DNA from: Paraburkholderia hayleyella
GTDB lineage: Bacteria > Pseudomonadota > Gammaproteobacteria > Burkholderiales > Burkholderiaceae
Reading direction: 5' to 3'
NCBI RefSeq assembly: GCF_009455685.1
Contig: NZ_QPES01000001.1
Location: 930,001-994,000 of the forward strand
Length of the DNA stretch: 64,000 nt
Positions 1 through 8,910 of the stretch are shown here, in pieces. The notes beneath the pieces are model-generated. The model was not told the DNA's origin, made no database searches, and was given only the letters and a program-made list of their open reading frames with translations. The position numbers and the translations under genes are program-made. Position 1 is the first letter of the stretch; each line of letters starts with the position of its first letter.

Positions 1-82
1 CCGACGCCCGTTCGCCTGTGGCGCTAGCGGCTTGTTTCAACAGGTCCTCAGCATCGGCGAGAACAGTTTTGATATCCGACAT
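1..82 (-). CDS. DUF883 (ElaB/YqjD-like) protein, N-terminus only
   Basis: Only the first 27 codons lie in the window; the gene runs off the left edge. The peptide begins MSDIKTVLADAEDLLKQAAS, the charged amphipathic opening of the DUF883/ElaB/YqjD family, small inner-membrane-anchored proteins that bind ribosomes in stationary phase in E. coli. The start is supported by AAGGAG seven bases upstream of the ATG (minus strand). The C-terminal membrane segment that would confirm the family is outside the window. Confidence 0.6.
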   Translation of the reverse strand, partial: MSDIKTVLADAEDLLKQAASATGERAS

Positions 83-505
83 GAATTGCTCCTTATTGAT
101 TTCTGACATTGACAGTTTCCTTCGCGTCGCGTCGAACGTGAATCGTAACCAAAGAAGCGGCCTCTGGCGAGCGCATTCACGCATGTTTTGTTCCAGGGAG
201 GCCGGAATAGGGCTGCGCAATGACCTGTACGGCATAGCTGAAAGGCGCCCAGCCCGTTTAAACGAATTTCATGATGGAGTTTTACACGGCGGCAAAGTTT
301 CCGCGGCGCAGGAGAAATTGACAACGAAATGGGCGACATAACCGTCACGATGACAAAAACTTATAACAACCGCTTATAACGGTCTGACGCAATGTTTGTT
401 CATTGTGCAGTGCTACTGTCGTATGCTGCCCGTCTTGCACACTGTATTGCATGTCTCGCAGGCACTTGCGGCCTGGCCCGTTTGATCCTCACAAGGAGTT
501 GCATC
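83..505. other. Divergent intergenic region, DUF883 gene / peroxiredoxin
   Basis: No convincing gene lies here. The heptamer TTATAAC occurs twice (361-367 and 374-380) and could form AT-rich promoter or regulator sites for the peroxiredoxin gene. The SD AAGGAG of that gene is at 493-498. No OxyR-type site was recognised. Confidence 0.4.
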
Positions 506-1147
506 ATGAGTCTACGTCTTGGCGATACCGCCCCGGATTTCGAGCAGGATTCCAGCATCGGCCCGATCCGTTTTCATGACTGGTTGGGCCAAAGCTGGGG
601 GGTGCTATTTTCCCATCCAGCTGATTTCACACCGGTTTGCACGACTGAGCTTGGCCTGACGGCAAAGCTTGCCGATGAGTTCGCTAAACGCAATGTCAAA
701 ACCATCGCGTTGTCGGTGGATAGCGCCGAATCCCATCAAGGCTGGATCAAGGATATCAACGAAACCCAGGCGGCTAACGTGGGTTTTCCGATTCTGGCCG
801 ACGGCAACCGCAAGGTGGCCGAGCTCTACGACATGATTCATCCGAATGCGAGCACGACAGTGACAGTGCGTTCGCTGTTTGTGATTGACCCGGCAAAGAA
901 AGTGCGGCTCATCATCACGTATCCGGCGAGTACGGGCCGTAACTTTGACGAAGTGTTGCGAGTGATTGATTCGCTGCAACTCACCGATAACCACCAGGTG
1001 GCAACGCCAGGTAACTGGAAGCCGGGCGATGATGTCGTGATCGTGCCGTCGCTGAAGGACGAAGAGGTGATCCGGCAGAAATTCCCGAAAGGCTATACCA
1101 CGTTGCGTCCTTATTTGCGGATGACGCCGCAGCCAGATCGAAAATAA
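506..1147 (+). CDS. 1-Cys peroxiredoxin (Prx6 type)
   Basis: 213 aa, cytosolic thiol peroxidase that reduces H2O2 and organic peroxides. The catalytic motif HPADFTPVCTTE places the peroxidatic Cys at residue 45. Length and the long C-terminal part with GDDVVIVPSL and PYLRMTP match the Prx6/1-Cys class (about 210-220 aa), not the short AhpC class. The ATG at 506 follows AAGGAG with 7-nt spacing; the open frame extends upstream to 392 but that part has no homology-like sequence. Monocistronic, followed by a strong hairpin at 1181. Confidence 0.93.
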   Translation: MSLRLGDTAPDFEQDSSIGPIRFHDWLGQSWGVLFSHPADFTPVCTTELGLTAKLADEFAKRNVKTIALSVDSAESHQGWIKDINETQAANVGFPILADGNRKVAELYDMIHPNASTTVTVRSLFVIDPAKKVRLIITYPASTGRNFDEVLRVIDSLQLTDNHQVATPGNWKPGDDVVIVPSLKDEEVIRQKFPKGYTTLRPYLRMTPQPDRK

Positions 1148-1180
1148 CCCGGCACGGCTTCCAGCAGATTCATGTTATTC

Positions 1181-1224
1181 GCTGTGCGGGGGCGCTGTTT
1201 CAAACGGTGCCCCCGCGCAGCTTT
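1181..1224 (+). terminator. Hairpin after the peroxiredoxin gene
   Basis: A 13-bp stem (1181-1193 with 1209-1221, one G-U pair) around a 15-nt loop, followed by only three T. Probably a Rho-independent terminator, although the U tract is short. Confidence 0.6.
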
Positions 1225-1301
1225 CAACCCGATCGCCTTTAACCTGATTCAACCCCGCTGTTTCAACCTGCCTGAGCCCTTAGCCCCATTTCGGCAAACG
1301 C

Positions 1302-2492
1302 TCAGAAAAACGCCTGTATTCCCGTTTGCGCCCGGCCAAGAATCAGTGCGTGGATATCGTGCGTGCCCTCGTAGGTATTCACCACTTCGAGATTGACCAG
1401 ATGGCGGGCCACGCCAAATTCGTCCGAGATGCCATTGCCGCCCAGCATGTCGCGCGCCAGCCGGGCGATGTCAAGTGCCTTGCCGCACGAATTGCGCTTC
1501 ATCATCGACGTGATCTCGACCGCAGCGCTGCCTTCTTCCTTCATGCGTCCGAGGCGCAGCACGCCTTGCAGCGCGAGCGTCAATTCGGTTTGCATGTCAG
1601 CGAGCTTTTTCTGAATCAACTGGTTGGCGGCCAGCGGCCGGCCAAATTGCCGGCGCTCCAGGGTATAGCTGCGCGCGGTATGCCAGCAGGCTTCGGCTGC
1701 GCCCAGTGCACCCCAGGCGATGCCATACCGTGCCGAATCCAGACAGGTAAAGGGGCCACGTAGCCCTCGGACACCAGGCAAAAGCTGGGTCTCGGGAACG
1801 AATACCTGGTCCAGCACGATTTCACCGGTGATGGATGCGCGTAGGCCGACCTTGCCGTGAATGGCGGGCGCAGACAGGCCTTTCCAGCCTTTTTCGAGGA
1901 TAAAGCCGCGAATCACATCCTCGCCGTTTTCGGCAAGCTTGGCCCAGACGACGAAGACATCTGCGATGGGCGCATTGGTGATCCACATTTTCGCGCCCGA
2001 CAATGTATAGCCGCCATCCACGGGCGTGGCCCGGGTCACCATGCTGCCAGGATCGGAGCCATGATCGGGCTCGGTCAGGCCAAAACAGCCGATCCATTCG
2101 CCGCTGGCGAGCTTCGGCAGATAGCGGGTTTTTTGTTCCGCGGTGCCGAACTTGAAGATCGGCACCATGACGAGCGACGACTGTACCGACATCATCGAGC
2201 GATAGCCGGAATCGACCCGTTCCACTTCGCGCGCAATCAGGCCATAGCTGACGTAGTTGAGGCCCGGGCCACCGAATTCTTCGGGAATGGTCGGACCCAG
2301 CAGGCCGATGGCGCCCATTTCACGGAAAATTTCAACGTCGGTGGTTTCGTTCCGGAACGCCCGCAACACGCGCGGCTCAAGCTTGTCCTGAGCATATGCG
2401 GCGGCGGCATCGCGCACCATCCGCTCTTCTTCGGTGAGCTGTTGCTCCAGCAACAACGGGTCTTCCCAGTGAAATTGCACGGCGGCCATCAT
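1302..2492 (-). CDS. gcdH: Glutaryl-CoA dehydrogenase (acyl-CoA dehydrogenase family)
   Basis: 396 aa flavoprotein that oxidises and decarboxylates glutaryl-CoA to crotonyl-CoA in lysine, tryptophan and glutarate breakdown. The order of elements is that of the family: N-terminal helical domain, FGLTEPDHGSDPGSM flavin-binding motif, and the C-terminal catalytic base in NTYEGTHDIHALILGRA (Glu375). The EEFGG and YRSMMSVQSSL segments are typical of GcdH rather than other acyl-CoA dehydrogenases. Two ATG codons (2492, 2489) follow AAGGAGAC; either may be used. A divergent IclR gene starts 180 bp away and is the probable regulator. Confidence 0.93.
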   Translation of the reverse strand: MMAAVQFHWEDPLLLEQQLTEEERMVRDAAAAYAQDKLEPRVLRAFRNETTDVEIFREMGAIGLLGPTIPEEFGGPGLNYVSYGLIAREVERVDSGYRSMMSVQSSLVMVPIFKFGTAEQKTRYLPKLASGEWIGCFGLTEPDHGSDPGSMVTRATPVDGGYTLSGAKMWITNAPIADVFVVWAKLAENGEDVIRGFILEKGWKGLSAPAIHGKVGLRASITGEIVLDQVFVPETQLLPGVRGLRGPFTCLDSARYGIAWGALGAAEACWHTARSYTLERRQFGRPLAANQLIQKKLADMQTELTLALQGVLRLGRMKEEGSAAVEITSMMKRNSCGKALDIARLARDMLGGNGISDEFGVARHLVNLEVVNTYEGTHDIHALILGRAQTGIQAFF

Positions 2493-2610
2493 CTGTCTCC
2501 TTGTCCTGTTCCTTGTCTGGCAAGTGGTGGAACGTTCATCACGGATGCATCACAGCACGCGATGAACGGCTTATCCAAAGGTCGAAATATTAAAAACGCG
2601 CCGAATAAAC

Positions 2611-2640
2611 TTGACGGATAGTTCCGCTAGGCGAAACAAT
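2611..2640 (+). promoter_or_regulatory. Possible promoter and operator between gcdH and the IclR gene
   Basis: TTGACG (2611-2616), an 18-nt spacer and AACAAT (2635-2640) form a plausible sigma-70 promoter reading toward the IclR gene. The spacer holds an imperfect palindrome TTCCGC-TAG-GCGAAA (2622-2636), a candidate IclR-family operator. Inferred from pattern only. Confidence 0.35.
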
Positions 2641-2671
2641 GTTTTGCAAATTTTTTTGAGTGTAGCACTCG

Positions 2672-3487
2672 ATGAATTCTTCCTCTATCGCTCCCTTCTC
2701 GGCTTTCCTGCCACCTGATCTATCTGACGCTGCTGCTGTTGACGAACGCCGCTTCGTCACCGCGCTCGCACGCGGGCTTGAGCTGTTGCGTGCGTTTCGC
2801 CCGGGCGAGACTTTTCTTGGCAATCGTGATTTTGTCGCGCGCACGGGCTTGCCCAAGGCGACGGTCAATCGCCTGGCTTATACGCTGACCACGCTGGGCT
2901 ATTTGCGTTTTGATGAATCACTGGGCAAATACGCTCTGGATGCGGGTGTGCTGGCGCTGGGTTTTGCGCTGCTCTCTGGTTCCAGCACGTTAGAGCTCGC
3001 CCAGCCTCATTTGCATACGTTGGCCCGTGAGGTAGGCGCGGCGGTATCGCTGGGTTGCCGCGATGGGCTCGACATGATCTATCTGGACACCGTGCGCAGC
3101 GAAACCGCATTGACCCTTGGGCTGGCGCCGGGCTCGAAGTTACCGATGCTGACGAGTTCGATGGGGCGGGCTTATCTGGCGGTCCAGCCAGCAGCCATTC
3201 GTGCCGAGTTGCTGGCACAACTGGCGGACGTGGCACCGAACCCGGCTTGGCTGGCCGGTGCGCAGCACGAGATCGACGCCTTCGCTCAAGCGGGCTGTTG
3301 TTATTCGTTTCGCGCCTGGCATGGCGATGTCAATGCCGTGGCGGTCCCGTTCCGGGAGCCGCGTGATGGGCGCTGGCTGGTGCTGAGTTGCAGCGGGCCC
3401 GCGTCGTCGATGGATGAAAACGTATTCCGTGAGCGCGTCGCCCCGCGTCTGAAGGCGCTCGCGCGTCGTCTGGGGGCGACCGGCTGA
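2672..3487 (+). CDS. IclR-family transcriptional regulator
   Basis: 271 aa. Residues about 28-90 form the IclR winged helix (ALARGLELLRAF, TGLPKATVNRLAYTL, LGYLRF), followed by the effector-binding GAF-like domain (VSLGCRDGLDMIYLDTVRS, SSMGRAYLA). Length and layout are normal for the family. It is transcribed divergently from gcdH with which it shares a 179-bp intergenic region, so glutaryl-CoA dehydrogenase is the obvious candidate target. The effector cannot be read from the sequence. Confidence 0.9.
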   Translation: MNSSSIAPFSAFLPPDLSDAAAVDERRFVTALARGLELLRAFRPGETFLGNRDFVARTGLPKATVNRLAYTLTTLGYLRFDESLGKYALDAGVLALGFALLSGSSTLELAQPHLHTLAREVGAAVSLGCRDGLDMIYLDTVRSETALTLGLAPGSKLPMLTSSMGRAYLAVQPAAIRAELLAQLADVAPNPAWLAGAQHEIDAFAQAGCCYSFRAWHGDVNAVAVPFREPRDGRWLVLSCSGPASSMDENVFRERVAPRLKALARRLGATG

Positions 3488-3494
3488 CAAGGGC

Positions 3495-4376
3495 CTATGA
3501 GGCTGTAACGGCAGCAGAAGCGGGCGGCGCGAAGAGCGGCCCTTGCACGAATTGCACATCGTGCTGGCGCAGCAGCTCGAACTGGGCTTCGTCGCTCACC
3601 TGGGTGAAGATCAATGGAATATGCAAGCGCTTGGCGTAACTCGTCAGTGGCTTGATCATGGCATCGCGCAATGCGCTAGCCGTATCCATCTTGATGAAGT
3701 CGAGCCGTACCGTATCGGATACCGACAGGATCTGTCCGGCATTCGACAGGTTCCCCGCGACCCGGAAGCCATAACGTTGATAACTCTTCGTCAGGTAGCC
3801 GAGAAAGGTGCGATGGGCCACGGCGGCACCGGGTAGTTCAATCACGATGCGGGCCGGATTCAGGCCAAATGACAACAGCACGGTCGAGAAATGTTTGCCG
3901 TGGTCATACTTGACGCTCTTGAGCAGACGCTCGTGAACCCGCAAAAACAGCAAACCCCGGCGTTGCGCGCCAAAAAAATTAATCGCATGCATGGCGCGCG
4001 ACATGCGGTCCAGTGTGACGAGCGTCTGTTCGTCGTCAACGCGTTCAAACAGCTCACGAGGTGATTCCTGGGCTGAATCACGTGGCTCGTCCGGATTCGG
4101 TTGCGCGCGATCCAGCTGTTGCACGAATGCCTGAAACCCTAATTCGTCGCCGAAACGCTCCGCGTTATGAGGCGCTGCGCTCAGCGATTGCGCGTGCGCA
4201 TTCACGCTGATGTCGAAGATGGGCTCGTAGACGCTGCCAAGCGTGCTGTCCGCAAAATGAGCGATGACGCGCGCGGGGCAGACGCCGTTGAGGTTGTCAT
4301 CCAGCGTCAGGTGAGCGTGCAGGAACGGATGACGGGCGGCACGGGCGAGGAGATCGGGGATGGTCTGCGCAATCAT
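3495..4376 (-). CDS. Degenerate EAL-domain protein
   Basis: 293 aa. The middle and C-terminal parts follow the EAL phosphodiesterase fold: YEPIFDIS where YEPI/EAL sits, HERLL, IVIELP, FRVAGNLSN, LDFIKMDTA, IPLIFTQVSDEAQFE and the terminal QGPLFAPP. The EAL signature itself and several metal and c-di-GMP ligands (ELTE, the DDFG loop) are missing or altered, so c-di-GMP hydrolysis is unlikely. It may bind a ligand or a protein partner. It ends 8 bp from the IclR gene on the opposite strand. Confidence 0.7.
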   Translation of the reverse strand: MIAQTIPDLLARAARHPFLHAHLTLDDNLNGVCPARVIAHFADSTLGSVYEPIFDISVNAHAQSLSAAPHNAERFGDELGFQAFVQQLDRAQPNPDEPRDSAQESPRELFERVDDEQTLVTLDRMSRAMHAINFFGAQRRGLLFLRVHERLLKSVKYDHGKHFSTVLLSFGLNPARIVIELPGAAVAHRTFLGYLTKSYQRYGFRVAGNLSNAGQILSVSDTVRLDFIKMDTASALRDAMIKPLTSYAKRLHIPLIFTQVSDEAQFELLRQHDVQFVQGPLFAPPASAAVTAS

Positions 4377-4741
4377 GGGGCGGGAGCGGTATGGCTGCGG
4401 AGCTTAAGCCGTAGCGAAGCAGACAATCGGGGCTTAATGGTAACAGCCATGCTCAATATTGAGATAGCGCGGATGTTGAGAACGATATCGGCGGCACCGT
4501 GGTTTGTTGAAAGCAGTGGGGCCAAAGCAGGGTCAAAGCAGGGCCAACCGGGCCAAAGTCAGGCTGAAATTCCTCTATTCATAATTAATTTCGTTATGGT
4601 AAATTTGCCACTGTTTATCGGCTCGCCTCTGTTTTTGCCTTTTCGTTGCTGGCTGCTCGTTGCTGGCTGTGTTGTGGCGCGCGGTAGCGTGCCTCTGGGG
4701 CACCTTTTCAAGGCGTGCCTGAACCTCTACGAAGGATTTTT
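4377..4741. other. Intergenic region upstream of hmgA
   Basis: No gene seen. Contains short imperfect repeats of GGCCAAAGCAGGG-like sequence (about 4518-4562) and an AT-rich stretch (4575-4610) likely to hold the hmgA promoter. The SD GAAGGA of hmgA is at 4731-4736. Confidence 0.4.
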
Positions 4742-6091
4742 ATGCAACCCGCCACGAAGCCTGCTTACCCGATGCGAGCAGAGATTGAGCCCGGCTATCA
4801 GTCTGGTTTTGCCAACGAGTTCGCCAGCGAGGCCTTGCCTGGCGCCTTGCCGCAGGGCCGTAACTCGCCGCAACGCGCGGCGTATGGCCTGTATGCCGAG
4901 CAAATATCCGGCACCGCATTCACCGCCCCGCGCGCGAACAACCGGAGGAGCTGGCTATACCGGCTGCGGCCTGCTGCGGTTCATCGACCGTTTGTGCCGC
5001 TGGCGCCTCATCCATCCAGCCGGATCGTGGCGAACTTTCACGATGTGCCCGCCACCCCGCCTAATCCTTTGCGCTGGGATCCGTTACCCGTGCCCACGCA
5101 ACCGACCGATTTCATCGAGGGCTGGAAGACGATGGCGGGCAATGGCGCGGCCGAGGCGATGAACGGCTGCGCCATTCATTTGTATGTGGCGAACCGCTCG
5201 ATGACGAAGCGTTTTTTTTATAACGCTGACGCCGAGTTGTTGATCGTGCCGCAGCAGGGCCGTTTGCAGATTGCGACCGAGATGGGGCGGCTGGACCTCG
5301 AGCCCGGTGAGATTGCGGTGTTGCCACGTGGCGTTCGTTTTGCGGTGGCACTGCCCGATGGGCTCGCGCGCGGTTACCTGTGCGAAAACTTCGGTGCGTT
5401 GCTGCGCTTGCCGGATTTGGGACCGATTGGCTCGAACGGCCTGGCGAATCCGCGCGATTTTCTGACGCCGCATGCGGCCTATGAAGACCGCGAAGGCGAA
5501 TTCGAACTGGTGGCCAAGCTCAACGGTTTGCTCTGGCGCGCTCCGTTGGGTCATTCGCCGCTCGACGTCGTGGCGTGGCACGGCAACTACGCGCCCTACA
5601 AATACGATTTGCGCCGTTTCAACACATTGGGCTCGATCAGTTTCGACCATCCTGATCCGTCGATTTTCCTCGTGCTGCAGTCGCTCAGCGATACCCCTGG
5701 CGTCGATACGCTCGACTTCGTGATCTTTCCGCCGCGCTGGCTGGCGGCGGAAGATACGTTTCGCCCCCCCTGGTTTCATCGCAATGTGGCCAGCGAATTC
5801 ATGGGTCTGGTGCATGGCGTGTACGACGCCAAGGCGACCGGTTTCATGCCGGGTGGCGCGAGCCTGCATAACTGCATGGTCGGCCATGGGCCCGATGCCG
5901 AAACCTTCGAGCGCGCCTCGCAGAACGACACGACGACGCCGCATAAGGTCAGCGACACCCTTGCCTTCATGTTCGAAACGCGTGCGCTGCTGCGGCCAAC
6001 ACGCTTCGCGCTCGAAGATGCGCCGCTACAGGCTGATTATTTCGAATGCTGGCAAGGTCTCAGCAAACATTTCAACGCGGAGCAACGATGA
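4742..6091 (+). CDS. hmgA: Homogentisate 1,2-dioxygenase
   Basis: 449 aa Fe(II) ring-cleavage dioxygenase that converts homogentisate to maleylacetoacetate in tyrosine/phenylalanine catabolism. The N-terminal segment GYQSGFANEFASEALPGALP is diagnostic. The iron ligands are present with exact family spacing: His346 and Glu352 in FHRNVASEFMG and His382 in HNCMVGHGPD (spacing 6 and 36 as in human HGD). The ATG at 4742 is chosen because GAAGGA lies 5 nt upstream; an in-frame GTG at 4715 would add nine residues. The stop overlaps the fahA start (ATGA). Confidence 0.97.
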   Translation: MQPATKPAYPMRAEIEPGYQSGFANEFASEALPGALPQGRNSPQRAAYGLYAEQISGTAFTAPRANNRRSWLYRLRPAAVHRPFVPLAPHPSSRIVANFHDVPATPPNPLRWDPLPVPTQPTDFIEGWKTMAGNGAAEAMNGCAIHLYVANRSMTKRFFYNADAELLIVPQQGRLQIATEMGRLDLEPGEIAVLPRGVRFAVALPDGLARGYLCENFGALLRLPDLGPIGSNGLANPRDFLTPHAAYEDREGEFELVAKLNGLLWRAPLGHSPLDVVAWHGNYAPYKYDLRRFNTLGSISFDHPDPSIFLVLQSLSDTPGVDTLDFVIFPPRWLAAEDTFRPPWFHRNVASEFMGLVHGVYDAKATGFMPGGASLHNCMVGHGPDAETFERASQNDTTTPHKVSDTLAFMFETRALLRPTRFALEDAPLQADYFECWQGLSKHFNAEQR

Positions 6092-7389
6092 GCAGGGTGA
6101 ATGATCTTCAGATGACGTGGGACGCGTCGCGCAAAAGCTGGATCGAGAGCGCTAATCAACCAGACTGTGATTTTTCGCTGCAGAACCTGCCCTTTGGCGT
6201 GTTCAGCGATGCCCGCGATTCGGCGCGGCGGGTTGGCGTGGCGTTGGGCGAGGTCATCGTCGACCTGGCTGCGTTGCAGGCCGCGGGGCTGTTGAACTTG
6301 CCGCAGGCGGCCAGCGGTGAAGTGTTCAGCCAGGGCTCGCTCAATGCGTTTATCGCACTGGGGCGCGATGCCTGGCGCAGCGTGCGGGTTCAATTGAGCG
6401 TGCTCTTCGCGCACGATACGCCAGCGTTGCGTGACGCCCCTGTGTTGCATGAGCGGGTGCTGGTGCGTCAGGATCAGGCCACGCTGCATCTGCCCGTGGA
6501 GATTCCTGGCTACACCGATTTTTATTCCTCGAAAGAACACGCGACCAATGTGGGCTCGATGTTCCGCGACCCCGCGAATGCGCTGTTGCCGAACTGGTCT
6601 GAGATGCCGATTGGTTATAACGGACGGGCTTCATCGGTGGTGGTGAGCGGCACGCCAGTGCGCCGCCCGCAAGGGCAGCTCAAGCTGCCCGATCAGGCGC
6701 GGCCCGTGTTTGGCCCGTGCCGCAAGCTGGATTTCGAACTGGAAACCGGATTCATCATTGGCCGGGGCAATGCCCTGGGCGAGCCGGTGAGCTGTGCGAC
6801 GGCCGAAGACCATATCTTCGGCATGGTGCTGTTAAACGACTGGAGCGCCCGCGATATCCAGCAATGGGAATACGTGCCACTGGGGCCGTTTAACGCGAAG
6901 ACCTTCGCCACGACGATTTCGCCATGGGTCGTCACGCTGGATGCGCTGGAGCCGTTCCGCGTGGCGCAACCGCCCCAGACGCCCGAGCCGCTTGCTTACC
7001 TCAGGCACGACGCGGGGCCGCATGCATTCAATATCGTGCTCGAATTGCAGATGCAGGTAGCGGGCGCCGCGTACGCCGAGGTGATTGCCCGCACGAATTT
7101 CCGCCATCTGTACTGGACCATGGCGCAGCAACTCGCGCATCACACGGTGTCGGGCTGCAACACGCGGGTGGGTGACCTGATGGGCTCGGGGACGATCAGC
7201 GGGCCGACCGCCGATTCGTTCGGCAGCCTGCTTGAGCTGACCTGGAATGGCAAGACGCCGCTGGCGCTGGCGGGCGGCACGCGCAGCTTCATTGAGGATG
7301 GCGACACGATTACGCTCGCGGGCTGGTGCCAGGGGGCGGGCTACCGAGTGGGTTTCGGCTTGTGTGCAGGACGCGTGATGCCCGCGTGA
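6088..7389 (+). CDS. fahA: Fumarylacetoacetase
   Basis: 433 aa. Hydrolyses fumarylacetoacetate to fumarate and acetoacetate, the last step of homogentisate breakdown. Visible motifs: DFYSSKEHATNVG (catalytic His), FELETGFIIG (metal-binding Glu pair) and NDWSARDIQQWEYVPLGPF (metal-binding Asp). The start overlaps the hmgA stop by ATGA, so the two genes are translationally coupled. No maleylacetoacetate isomerase gene lies next to them in this window. Confidence 0.96.
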   Translation: MSRVNDLQMTWDASRKSWIESANQPDCDFSLQNLPFGVFSDARDSARRVGVALGEVIVDLAALQAAGLLNLPQAASGEVFSQGSLNAFIALGRDAWRSVRVQLSVLFAHDTPALRDAPVLHERVLVRQDQATLHLPVEIPGYTDFYSSKEHATNVGSMFRDPANALLPNWSEMPIGYNGRASSVVVSGTPVRRPQGQLKLPDQARPVFGPCRKLDFELETGFIIGRGNALGEPVSCATAEDHIFGMVLLNDWSARDIQQWEYVPLGPFNAKTFATTISPWVVTLDALEPFRVAQPPQTPEPLAYLRHDAGPHAFNIVLELQMQVAGAAYAEVIARTNFRHLYWTMAQQLAHHTVSGCNTRVGDLMGSGTISGPTADSFGSLLELTWNGKTPLALAGGTRSFIEDGDTITLAGWCQGAGYRVGFGLCAGRVMPA

Positions 7390-7423
7390 AGGGTGTGAAC
7401 CGGCCTGATATCTGAAATGATGC

Positions 7424-7456
7424 AAAAAGATGGCCCGGCAACTGCGGGCCATTTTC
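7424..7456. terminator. Bidirectional terminator between fahA and the orphan gene
   Basis: Stem ATGGCCCG (7430-7437) with CGGGCCAT (7445-7452), preceded by an A run and followed by TTTT. It can serve both convergent genes. Confidence 0.8.
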
Positions 7457-7467
7457 CTGTCGTGCCG

Positions 7468-8616
7468 TTATTCCTGACGCTGGAGCGCCTCCGATGTGAA
7501 GGCCCGTCCGATGAAGTTTTCCAGCCTGAGCTGGCCCTCTTCGTTTGAGACTGCATGAACCCGGCGATATAACTTGTCGAGAAATATTTTGCCAAAGGTT
7601 TTGTTCATCGCTTTCCCGAAGGCCTTGTCAGAGGTCGTTTTTGACTTGACGCCGACTCCGATGGCTCCGGTTGCCGCGTTGAATAACCCGATGAGGTGGC
7701 GTACGAGCAGCGCATCGCTGGGGAGGGCGGTGGCCGCCCAGGTGTCCAGCTGTTCCATCGGCGGAAACGCTGTCATGAGTTTTCGGAGCGCGTCGTCATG
7801 CAGATCAGGCGTAAACAGAATGGTCTCGAATGGCAGAAAGGGTACGGTCTTGATCCAGTTACTGAGAATCACCCGGTCCAACTGTGTTTTATTTTCGTGA
7901 TCACGCACTTCATTACCTGTTCCGGGCCGCATCAGTGCCACTATCGCTGGACCATTGCCATGGTGAACCGCTGTTTCTAGCAGGGACCTCGGCTGTGTCT
8001 CGAGCGGGCAATCAATACGTTGATTTTCATTGGTGGCTTCCCGTTTTTTTCGTTTTTTTTCTGTTTTATCTTCAAGCATTAACTCATTAGTCGGCTCGGC
8101 TAGGCCCGGTTCTCCGGTTATATCGTAGTTCGACGCTTCGTATTGAAGCTCGGCGTGTTCTCCGAATGAGCCTATATGGCGGTCCAGACTGAGCGTGAGC
8201 AACAGCTTTAGCATGTTTTCATGCGTTACATGTTTTAGGCGCGCTTGAAGCTCTTCTATCAGGGCTAGTGGAATTTTTCCCGAATTTTGTATGTAGTCGC
8301 CGCAGAAATCATTGGAAAAAATATCCTTGACCGGCCGGTGTGGAAATTTCACGAGTAACGAAATCAACGAATCGTTTTGTGCGGTGCGATAGCTTGGGTC
8401 GGGAAAGATAGTGAGCAGCAGTGAAGCGATGATGAGCAAATTGTGCTCAGGCGATTTCTTGAGGCTGATAAAGAAATTCGGGGAGGGCGTCCTTGGACTG
8501 GACACACTGGGTGACAGGGAGCACGTTCTCAGCCCGCTGTAAAAGGTGTTTTTACGGGCTTCGTCATTTGATGTCTTGTAAGGGTTGAAGGTATTGGCGG
8601 CTCCGATACGGGTCAT
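7468..8616 (-). CDS. Orphan protein, possible secreted effector
   Basis: 382 aa, no family recognised. The first about 60 residues are rich in Ser, Thr, Asn and Pro (SLSPSVSSPRTPSPN), as in type III secretion signals. A basic cluster KTEKKRKKREATN lies near residue 190. The stretch SLLETAVHHGNGPAIVALM followed by NEVRDHENKTQLDRVI resembles one ankyrin-type repeat. There is no Sec signal peptide or clear membrane span. Base composition is visibly less GC-rich than the neighbours, and the 5' flank is AT-rich, suggesting acquisition by transfer. The coding status rests on the long open frame; the effector idea is inference. Confidence 0.6.
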   Translation of the reverse strand: MTRIGAANTFNPYKTSNDEARKNTFYSGLRTCSLSPSVSSPRTPSPNFFISLKKSPEHNLLIIASLLLTIFPDPSYRTAQNDSLISLLVKFPHRPVKDIFSNDFCGDYIQNSGKIPLALIEELQARLKHVTHENMLKLLLTLSLDRHIGSFGEHAELQYEASNYDITGEPGLAEPTNELMLEDKTEKKRKKREATNENQRIDCPLETQPRSLLETAVHHGNGPAIVALMRPGTGNEVRDHENKTQLDRVILSNWIKTVPFLPFETILFTPDLHDDALRKLMTAFPPMEQLDTWAATALPSDALLVRHLIGLFNAATGAIGVGVKSKTTSDKAFGKAMNKTFGKIFLDKLYRRVHAVSNEEGQLRLENFIGRAFTSEALQRQE

Positions 8617-8910
8617 GGCTTATGCCTTTTAAAAAAGTAACGAGTTGATGGAAGGAGTTGACGTGCACGACATGGCGTGCAGCGATCAATTGATGAAAAT
8701 TTCCCCAACGATGTTGTTACCCCAGGCTTTTAGCGCCATTTTTATATGTCTTGGTGCCTTCATTTTTTCTTGTGTCCCGCAGTCTAACGTGAAACCACCC
8801 TAAAAAAATAAAGAACCCTTCGAAAATGAATGCCCATGTCAGCTAATTGATGCGCATTGCACTATTTGATAGGGTTAAACAGGGGTTATTAGCTGACTAT
8901 GTCATATTAT
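8617..8910. other. AT-rich gap between the orphan gene and the LysR gene
   Basis: About 290 bp with no convincing gene; the lower GC continues from the orphan gene and probably marks the edge of a transferred segment. It must contain the promoter of the orphan gene. Confidence 0.4.

Noticed and set aside
4715..4741. GTG at 4715 as the hmgA start
   Set aside because: It lies upstream of the SD that serves the ATG at 4742, and the extra nine residues are not typical of the family.
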